Notes under the pieces: model-generated
What the model was told of the DNA's origin: nothing
Database searches by the model: none
The model's input: the letters and a program-made list of their open reading frames with translations, nothing else
Origin: Thalassia testudinum
Taxonomy: Eukaryota > Streptophyta > Magnoliopsida > Alismatales > Hydrocharitaceae
Direction: 5' to 3'
Assembly (NCBI GenBank): GCA_037157565.1
Contig: JAZHRO010000063.1
Coordinates: forward strand, 89,928,001 to 89,992,000
DNA length: 64,000 nucleotides
Shown here: in pieces, positions 55,931 through 64,000 of the stretch
How the letters are laid out: each line of letters begins with the position of its first letter
How positions within the stretch are numbered: the first letter of the stretch is position 1
Program-made: the position numbers and the translations under genes

Positions 55931-56630
55931 TCTTCTTCACAAATAGCACAGGGGCTCCCCACGGGGACGCACTGGGCCTCACAAAGCCCTTCTCCAATAG
56001 GACCTGCAATTGTGACTTGTGCTCTCGCAGCTCAAGCGGTGCCATCCGGTACGATGCAATAGAAATGTGGCTGGTCCCCGGTACCAGTGAGATCTCAAAC
56101 TCAATCTCATGCTCGGGTGGTAGTCCAGGCAGCTCCTCCGGAAAAACGTCGGGGTACTTGCAAACCACCAGAATACTCTGAAGGTCAGCCATAGGGCTAG
56201 GCTCTGCCACTACACAAGCCAAAAAGCTCTCACACCCTTGGCTCAAAAGCCTCGCTGCCCGAAGTGCTGAGATACATCTGAAACCTCCGTCCATCGGCTG
56301 TCCGTGAAACTCAAAGGGAGGCAACTCCGATATGGAGAAGACGATCTTCCTCCTGAAATAGTCCACCAGGGCATGATAGGCGGACAACTAATCCATCCCT
56401 AGGATCACACCAAAATCCTCCATCTGTATCACAATCAAGTCAGCGGGGAGGCTATGTCCCCCTATACTGACCTCGTAGTCTGTGTAGACCTCCTTAGCTA
56501 CAAACAACTGGCCACCTGGCCCACTGATCACCAATGGATCCTCTAACAATACACTGCCCTACCCCAAACTGACAGCAAATCTCACAACAACAAAAGAGTG
56601 CGTGGTGCCAGAATAAAAAAGTATGTACAC
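55914..56630 (-). pseudogene. Protease and RT lead-in of H
   Basis: The active site reads LFYSGTTHSF: the catalytic Asp codon is TAT (Tyr) at 56615-56613. LG, stop, GSVLLEDPLVI follows (CAG to TAG), then MEDFGVILGMD, stop, LS (TGG to TAG). The block 56387-55914 is open for 157 codons: SAYHALVDYFRRKIVFSISE, YPDVFPEELPGLPPEHEIEF, PLELREHKSQLQVLLEKGFV and [12 protein letters not shown]. It matches I at 34639-35460. Confidence 0.83.
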
Positions 56631-56879
56631 TAATATGCCAAAAATAGTAACCATACTTTCCACCACTGAACCAAAAGCCCTGGCGTCTCTATGTGTCAGG
56701 GCGTTGATACGCCCCTTAGTCCTCAGTGTAGACGAAGCAGCTACACTCTGGGTCGGGCGAGCAGCCGCTGGCTGGTACCCTCCTCATGGTTGCTGCCCTC
56801 CCCCATGCGCCTGGGGACCACGACCACCAGCTTGGCCTCCAGTGTTCGGTGCAGGGAGCATCAGCTGTGCTCCGACCCT

Positions 56880-58016
56880 ATATGGGCATTCCCTCCTAAT
56901 GTTGTCCGACTGGTCACACTGGTAGAAGAGGGGGACATGACCCCCTCCCTCAGTAGGTCCCTGTTGGTGGCTGGGCGGGGGTTCGGTGTTGGCAACTGGC
57001 CCCTATCTGGGGCCCCTAAAGGCCACTAATATCCCTGCAAAATGAGACAGCTCTCCTGCGGGTGCCGTGTGCCTCCTCTCTCGACGGCCCTGAGAATACT
57101 CTGGCTTATAGGGCGTCTTCTATCCATTGTTGGTGTCTTGTGCGGCCGGGTTGGTCTCCTCGTAGGTCATGGCTTCCTCAACCACTCGTGAGAAGGTGGG
57201 AAGCTTCTTGGGTTTGACATGCCCCCGAATAGTAGGTCGGAGCCCCTCAGTAAACCACCATAAGCGCTCCTCCTCTATAGACACGGCTGTCGAGGCAAAA
57301 CATGACAGCTCCAGAAAACACGTACGGTACATGCTAACAGTCATCGTCCCCTCGCGGAGAGTGTGGAACTCCCTCCTCCTCTGGGCCTACCGGGTCTGCG
57401 GAAAGTACTGCTCGTAGAAGAGAGTCATGAACTGGTCCCATGTCGGCTCTCTCCCCTCCTGGCCTCTGACTGCCCTCCACCACCTGTGTGCCGCGCTCTC
57501 TAGCTGGTATGTGGCAAAGGCCACGCGGCACTCCACTGGAGGGCGAAGGGTGTCGAACACCTTCTTTATCTGCTCCAGCTAGTCCTCTACCTCAGACGGG
57601 TCCTCATTCCCCTTGAAGGAGGGGGGCTTCAGCTTCTAGAACTGTCCGAAAAGCTCGTGGTGCAGCTACAGTGGGGGAACGGGCATGCCTCCAGGCAAGG
57701 AGAGCTCGTGCTCGGAAGTATCAGAGTGCGGTGGGGGCGGTGGAGGACTACCCCCTCCCCCTCCTGCTTGTCCAGCGCTGCCGCGGTCTCTTTGTCCCAC
57801 CGAGGACTCCCCCTCCACGTCTTCAGGGAGAGGTGCCCGTGGAGGCTGGTGGAGCTCCACTCGCACAATATCTCTGATTAGCTAGGCAAGATCCTAAGCC
57901 TGAACTCCCAGGAGAAGAGGTGGGTCGATTGGTACCTCAGGTCCGGCACGTCTGCCCCTCCGACCTCGTCCACAGTCGCGACCATGGCCTACCTCGAGAA
58001 CTCCCCGACGAGGCAT
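56880..58016 (-). pseudogene. gag of H
   Basis: One frame from ATG 58016 (MPRRGVLEVGHGRDCGRGRR) with stops. Blocks: VELHQPPRAPLPEDVEGES, ELFGQF, stop, KLKPPSFKGNEDPSEVED, CRVAFATYQLESAAHRWWRA, FYEQYFPQTR and 57344-57120 (MTVSMYRTCFLELSCFASTA, GLRPTIRGHVKPKKLPTFSR). The CCHC region near 56931-56889 reads FYQCDQSDNIRREC: the first Cys is Phe and the His is Asn. Otherwise close to gag of I. Confidence 0.83.
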
Positions 58017-58185
58017 CTCCTGCAACGAGATGCGAAAGAAAGAACAAGAGGGTCAACGATATCGAATTTCTTTAGGAAAAGACTCGGAATGAAAATCAAG
58101 GCGATACGTTGTGGTGGCTATCCTAGTTATATGCAAGTGAACGGCTATTCTCAAGCCAATTGGTTCATTTCTTGGGATGACCTTA

Positions 58186-58196
58186 CTTTGATACCA
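58186..58196 (-). other. Primer-binding site of H (initiator tRNA-Met)
   Basis: The minus strand reads TGGTATCAAAG, 3 bp from the LTR end at 58200, with one change from TGGTATCAGAG. Confidence 0.85.
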
Positions 58197-58199
58197 TTG

Positions 58200-59509
58200 T
58201 GTTACGACCCGATTCCCAGATTTCTATAGGACCCGAGATCGGCTTGCCTCGACTAATCCCAAGACCCAGTCGTCCAACAAGAAATAACCAAAAGTAAGAA
58301 AGTAAACCACATTCACATATGCAATTTAACTAAGCATAAGAAACGTACAAAGAAATAAAGGAAAATAAATCTGTTGTTTCAGTACATACCACCACAACAA
58401 CAATAACAACGGAAAGCGGAAGTAAACAGTAGAAATAGAATAGTAACTAAAAGTCCATTACTTACTACAACAGTAGAGAAGAAAAGGGAGTGTTGAAGAA
58501 ACTACGACTGGGCTCGATTGGGCCTAGCACCCTTCACAGCCGGAAGCTCGGGCTGCTCAGCTCCTGGTCCTGAACAGTATTATGAAAACACAGAGTCAGC
58601 GAACGCTGATTAGAGTGCTATCTATATTATCTAAGTACAATACAGTAAAAGCAACAGGTTTAATTCTCATTTCTATTTATCTATTTTATATATATATTCC
58701 GTTTCACCAATTTCTCTTAAGCATCCAGATATTCTTGATCTTGCCTATTCCTCGTGGGAACGATCTTGATTGTAGTCTTTTTCGTAGAGTAGAAGGTACA
58801 CGTGGTGCTCTCTTGGCCGGGAGAGTCCCTCGTGGTAGTCCTACACCCAGTCAACCACCCCGAGGTCACTGTCAAGACGTAGTGGTGACTGTGGCATGTG
58901 TGAAAAGCGCACGGGTAGCTACGTCGCACTGACACGTGGTCAGTCATTTCCGCTAGCGGGTATGCCCAAAGTATAGCATGGAAGAGTATTGGTCCTTGCC
59001 CTCTCAGAACAGGGGTCTTGCCCCTTCACAGTCCGCGCACCCTCATCTGACTACCCCAGTTTGCCCAGAGGGCCTAACAAGTCGGTGTAGGGTGGCTAAC
59101 TGAACCTCGGGCCCCGTCGGGTGGCTAGCTCCCTACATACACTAGTAGCTCGCCTTGGTACCACGTACACGAGGGCCGATAGGAGTCGGTGTAGAGTGGC
59201 CAATCCTAACCTCGAGTCTCAATCCAAGGGAGGCTAGCTCTAGTCTACACAAAAGGGGGACAGTTGCTCTCCTTGCTACCACGTACTCAAGGGCTAGCAC
59301 ACCTCCCGTCTACATTCCAGGTTTCCGTCTATCCACAGGAATTCTACTCCTAATTCCCCGTAGGGTTCATGCTCATGTTCACCTCGTTTATTCTGATCCA
59401 GATTTCACCTTTCACAATTCATTTCTCATCCATATACAGGCAGCTTGTGTTTCCATAATTTGATACATGCAACTGGTGATTTCACAGGTAATTGTTCATT
59501 AATTACAGG
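58200..59509 (-). mobile_element. 5' LTR of H, first segment
   Basis: Matches 50522 to about 51808 of the 3' LTR, including GCATCCAGATATTCTTGATC at 58720 and the GTGGTGCTCTCTTGGCCGGG block. It is interrupted at ACAGG|TGGTGG by solo LTR K and resumes at 63549. Confidence 0.9.
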
Positions 59510-62500
59510 TGGTGGTGTTCTTACCTCAACTCAGTTAATTAGGTTAATTTTACTTAACTATGAGTGGAGAAAAGTCACTTAGGTTAACTTGAAATTATGT
59601 CATTTAGTAGTATAGGGTCAAATTAACCTAACATTTTAGAATTTGTTTAACTGGTTGAGTTCAGGTCGTTCGCTGGGAGGTATAATTCATTCTAAATTCA
59701 CTAATTAACTTTTATTTTTCTTTATAAGTATAGGAGGTATAGTTAAATTAGTTATAAATCATGAATTTTGCATAAATTGATTTAATTTGAAGTAACATGC
59801 AAAATCCCATATGAAATTTTATTTACAACATTTATTTCAAATGATTAAAGGCAAATAAGAGTTTATACATTCAAAACATATGCCTTATTAAAATTAAAAG
59901 CAAGAGAAATTAAAAATATATGAAAGAAATTCTTTATTTTCTTCTTCAGCCTTTCTTACCTTTATTTCTTCTTTCCTTCTTCTCTTATCTATTTCCTTTT
60001 ATTGTATTTACATTTATTTTTCTCTTTCTTTCCTTTTTCTTTTCTCTCGAGCTCTTTCTTTCTTCTCTTTTCTTTCTCTTCTGCTTCTCCCTTATTCTTC
60101 TTCTTCAATATTTCCTTAGTGCTTGCCTACTCTTCTCGTTTCTCCCTTCACCTTTCTTTTTCCTTTCCTTAGCTTCTCCAGCATCTGCTTCCTTCAACCC
60201 TTAGCTTCCTTCGATGCTTAGCCTTCTCAGCTTCTTCATTCTATTTTTTTCCTTCAAGCTGAACCGGGTTTATCCTTTAACCAAAAATTGTCTAAGATTT
60301 GCAGTGAGGTCCTTTCGAGGATACATAGCACCCTGAGATCAGGGTGGGACTAGACTCTACTCGGTCCTTGCCTAATTTGATTAGGGTTCATTCTTGGTTT
60401 TCTTCTTTCTTGAGCCAAACCGGCACTCTCTCGAGCCGAACCGGCTCAACCACCTCCCAGGCCTCGCCCTCCTAGGGCTCATCGCACATACGCCCACCCG
60501 AGCGCACCCGTAGGCACACACGCTCGCACACATACACGCTATAAGCTCAGAATGGTCAGATCAGATTTCGCGTTGAGGGCTTGACGACTAAATCAGCTAT
60601 ATGACAAATTGCTTTTATACCTACTCACGCGCTCTGAATCTTCCGATGTGGGACTAAGTATTGCCCCCCCCCAGACCCAAGTTCAAATGATGATTTCTCC
60701 CTACTCAGAGCTCCAAATCAAGCAATTTAAAGATTGATGGAAAGCTCTAAGATGGCTCTACAAGATTACAGGGTCAATTTTAGATTCAGAGGATGTTTTC
60801 CTCGTCAATTTTAAAGGTGAAATTAGGGGGTTCCTACGAGGTATTTATGCCTAGAAGTTGTATTGAGCTTACTGTATCTACAGGGTAGCTTTTCTAGCTT
60901 ATCTAAGGGTTTGAATAAATCCTACAGGTAATTCCGCATCTATTGGAATGAGTTTTAAGCTCTTGAGAGCTTCTGGTAATGCACGAAAGCTCCACACTTC
61001 TCTAAAAGCATTAGAGAAAGAAATTTCCAACTCTGAAATGTGCAACAGACACTTAAGTACATTTCTAATCAAATTCGACAAGTTCTAAAGATTAAAACTA
61101 ACTAATCTGGGTAGGATTCAACTTCAAATTTCATCCAAAATCTACCGTCGTCAGTTTGGGTTCAAAAATAATCCAAAATGATAGGTTGTTAATTCCAACT
61201 AAATAACAAGTCTGAGCTCACTTAAACCTCTCTAAAATCATTCAACAAGATCTCAGAAATGACTCTAACTCATCAATTCCTCAAATTGAGCTCAGAATCA
61301 AAATTTCCTCTTCAGGTTTGACTTTGAAGCTTAAAAGTTTGACTTTCTGTTTAAAGCTTCATTTCACAAAATTAACACCTTGAACAAGATATTTACAACC
61401 TCAGGAACAAGTTCAGGTCCTTGAATTAATGTTTCAACTAGAGTTCCTAGGGTTCTAAGATCATCACCTGAGCTTCAAAGGTAGTTTGATCATCAGGATG
61501 AATCAAAGATTATTACACTAGTTGGATCATAAAAATGGACTCAGGAATCACCAATGATGCTTCCAGACTTCTTAAACACAACTTTAACCTAACTGACAGA
61601 CTTCTCCAACTCTGCCGGAGTTGGAGAAGATGAAATCCTATCTCAAGCTCCAGACACTTAAACCTCAAATAAACAACCTCAGAACAATCAATGATCATCA
61701 AATCATTGATCTGGAACTTCTCACTAAGTTCTTCTGGCTGAAGCTCAATATTGACTCGCCGGAGCTCACCGGAGCTCTGGTGAGTCCAAAAAAATCCAAA
61801 ATTGTGCACAGAGAAGTGATTTGTGCCATTTTTGATCTAAAAGGGATTCTGAGGTTACAAGGAACCTTAGAATCACATGTTATTCTTCTTCAATTCATTA
61901 CATGAATGATTAAATAGTAAATTCAATTTGAATGAATTTTAAGTGGGTTGAAGCACAGGACTTGCTCTCCCACTCAAAAGAGTGGTTGAGACAAGTCAAA
62001 ACAGGACTGTGATCATAAATATATAATTAATTAAAGATTTCAACTAGTCCTGAGTCGCCATTGACAACGAGCTCAGGAGCTTAATTAAAAATTGGGTGTT
62101 TAAGTTATAGGTGGTAATTATTCAAGTTATAGTGAGGATTAGGGTCCTTAGTGATGAATAAGTGATGAAGAACCCTATGAATGTGAATCTAAGCTCAACT
62201 ACTGTTGCCATGGACAGTACCAGTAGCTGTTGAAGGTGGATATGATTTAGGCGATTAAGTGATAGAATATATATTTTAATGGATTAGAAGTGATCGTAAG
62301 TGATAAAGGAAAGTGATCAATGCATTCAAAAGGTGAAATTAGGGCTCTGGTGAGCTCAAGGAGCTTGTCGAAGTCGAAGAAGACGAACTCTGAAAATTTT
62401 GAAATTACTCTAATCTAACTAACTAACTAACTAGCTAAACTATCCTACTCCTACTCCTATCTACTGTTACCTGGACGAAGGGGTCAAAGGGACTCTGTCG

Positions 62501-63543
62501 AAGGCTCATGACGGAGTGAAATCAGAGGGTAGTCGAAAGATCACCGGCGGCGGTTGTGAGGTGAAGTAGAGGAGCTCCTTGGTCATTGCCTTTGTCCAAA
62601 GACGCGGTTGACTTCGGCGGAGTTCCAGAGCTGATTAAGGTGGACAAGGGAAGTCGAAAGATGAGATGGGGAGTTGCCGGAGTTGCGGAGGGAATAGCCT
62701 ACTGAAGTCGGATGCAGTGAAGAAGAGGGAAGGGAGCCAACTTGAGAGAAATTGAGGGAGTGAGGGGGTATTTATAGTGGACGGCGATGAAGATGGCGGT
62801 GAAGTTTGGACGAAGAAGAAGCTAGAGGAGGTTAACCACCGGCATCGTCTCTGATGTTGGTGAGGTTAACTCCTACCTAAAATTAGGATATTTGGATCAT
62901 CCAAACCGATGGATGAAGATGGGATGGTGAGCGCAAGCTCCAAGAGCTTGGAGAAGGAAGAATGATGTCAGCAGGGTGGTGATCGAGCGGTGGAATCACC
63001 CTCCATCGTCAGCTGTTCAACCGGCTGAAGGAAGAAGAAGAAGAAGATAGGGACCTTTTTGCAATGAAATATAAGGATCTATATGAAAATTAAGGACCCA
63101 CTTGAAATGAATATTAAGGACTTAAATGTAAACTCAGGTTTTCAAGGTTCATTTTAACTTAGATCTTTTTCAACTTTTTATATATGTTAGTAAATAAGGT
63201 AACTATTATGTTTAGACCTTGAATTTACATTTTTGACCTTTTTAGGTTAATTTATTAGATTAGGTAAAGTTACTTAAGTTATTACATACTTAGTTATATA
63301 TTATGCTTAAGTTAATTAACTTATTAATTAGATGAATGATTATTAAGCTCTCGAGTCCAATTATTAATTAAATTACTAATAATATTATTTGAATGATAAA
63401 ATAGCATCTTTAACTTATTTTAAGGTCCTTTACTATATATCCCTTATTTTATAATTAACCCATATATACTCATATCCTTAACTAATTAACTAGGAAGACT
63501 AGTTAATTAGGGGTAATTAGAGGTCATGATGAGCCTCTCATCA
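59510..63543 (-). mobile_element. Solo LTR K (4034 bp), unknown family
   Basis: The plus strand runs from TGGTGGTGTTC to CTCTCATCA, flanked by ACAGG (59505-59509) and ATAGG (63544-63548), which differ at one base. Read on the minus strand it begins with the hairpin TGATGAG, AGG, CTCATCA, as in the other Athila/Tat-type LTRs here, and has TATAAATA at 62776-62769. It has a CT-rich stretch (59925-60260) and AT-rich ends. I see no PBS, PPT or enzyme motif, so it is a very long solo LTR or a domainless element. Its short open frames (for example 61513-61905, both strands) have no support. Confidence 0.7.
62769..62776 (-). promoter_or_regulatory. TATA box of solo LTR K
   Basis: The minus strand reads TATAAATA in CCACTATAAATACCCCC, about 770 bp from the hairpin LTR start. 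It supports the minus orientation of K. Confidence 0.65.
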
Positions 63544-63548
63544 ATAGG

Positions 63549-64000
63549 CAGCTTATATTCTAACAGGCAACTCACAATTATAATACAGGCAATTGCTTGC
63601 AGTTTATTTCAATCATACATGCAAGTACATCATATAGCACAAACGGTTCATTCATTTCTCTACCCTAGGGTTCATGCCACATCCTAGGATTCCATTCGAC
63701 TATTTCCACAAGTACATTCTTATTTAAATATTATTAACAACATTAAACCACTCTACTTGGAAACATGGGAGTAATGGGGGCTTGAACCGCAGACCCAGGC
63801 GTCTCTGTCAGCCCCACACACGCAGCAGGCTGAAACCCTATACCAGGGAATACATCACAAAAGGAGAGTTTAGAATAGTGTACAAAAGACTCTAGTACGT
63901 AGAGGAACTCGCGAGGAAAGTACAGGTATTTCGTTTGCATAAAACGGACCCCGATCGGACCCTAAACGGGTCAACAACGTGCCTACTGTTCAAAATCAGA
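63549..64000 (-). mobile_element. 5' LTR of H, second segment (runs off right edge)
   Basis: Continues the H LTR as CAGCTTATATTCTAACAGG, matching 51808-52261 of the 3' LTR (CTCACAATTATAATAGAGGC and onward). The window ends at AAAATCAGA, just before the GACGTC palindrome region. Confidence 0.9.

Noticed and set aside
61513..61905. Overlapping open frames of 94 and 98 codons as a captured host gene in K
   Set aside because: They sit antiparallel on the same DNA, lack any recognised motif and show no exon structure.
59510..63543. Helitron, because of a hairpin near one end
   Set aside because: It has a 5 bp target duplication, TG and CA termini and the hairpin exactly at the terminus; Helitrons make no duplication and insert between A and T.

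Overview
The window is plant nuclear DNA, very probably pericentromeric or other heterochromatin of a flowering plant with a large genome. I see no host gene, tRNA, rRNA or CRISPR array. Almost every base can be placed in LTR retrotransposons of two Ty3/Gypsy groups. The first is Athila/Tat-like: DLGA protease, FMDD reverse transcriptase, DD35E integrase and a primer-binding site (PBS) matching the tRNA-Asp 3' end. The second is Tekay-like chromoviruses: 2.7 kb LTRs, an initiator-Met PBS (TGGTATCAGAGC) and, in one, a chromodomain. The species cannot be named from this sequence.

Layout, oldest to youngest nesting. Bases 1-3186 are two minus-strand LTRs of family A, one apparently inserted in the other. 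A fragment (F) of a non-autonomous element follows, 3187 to about 4700. Element D (minus strand, Athila-like) runs from about 4700 to 8478 and is cut inside its integrase gene by element A. A (plus strand) has its 5' LTR at 8479-11092, PBS at 11098, gag, protease and the start of RT up to 18651, then RT, RNase H and integrase at 46991-49380, and its 3' UTR to 50521. A is interrupted three times: by solo LTR J (14181-16833), by solo LTR B1 (18652-20039 plus 46493-46985), and by chromovirus H (from 50522 to beyond the window).

Inside B1 sits a 26.4 kb unit, 20040-46487. It starts with non-autonomous element B2 (5' LTR, PBS, one acidic ORF, 3' UTR and PPT), whose ORF is split by solo LTR G (24689-26331). 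Against the B2 PPT lies Athila-like element C (minus strand, 27997-46353), whose 3' LTR contains Tekay-like element I (30497-37928). The unit ends in a 134 bp inverted, internally deleted B-type LTR. In H, the 5' LTR is split by a 4.0 kb solo LTR (K, 59510-63543). Most junctions carry 5 bp target-site duplications readable by eye: catat, actac, gcctc, gtatg, agtac and acagg/atagg.

All coding regions are decayed. Many in-frame stops look like C-to-T or G-to-A changes of CAG, CAA or TGG codons, as expected of methylated, silenced elements. The most unusual signals are: (1) short hairpins at the 5' end of every Athila/Tat-like LTR whose start survives, with different sequence but preserved pairing; (2) the unit 20040-46487, whose two outer ends are both LTR starts; (3) the non-autonomous B2 ORF of about 630 codons with no recognised domain; (4) arrays of the palindrome CCAGACGTCTGG in the chromovirus LTRs; (5) shared boxes in the 3' UTRs of four different elements.
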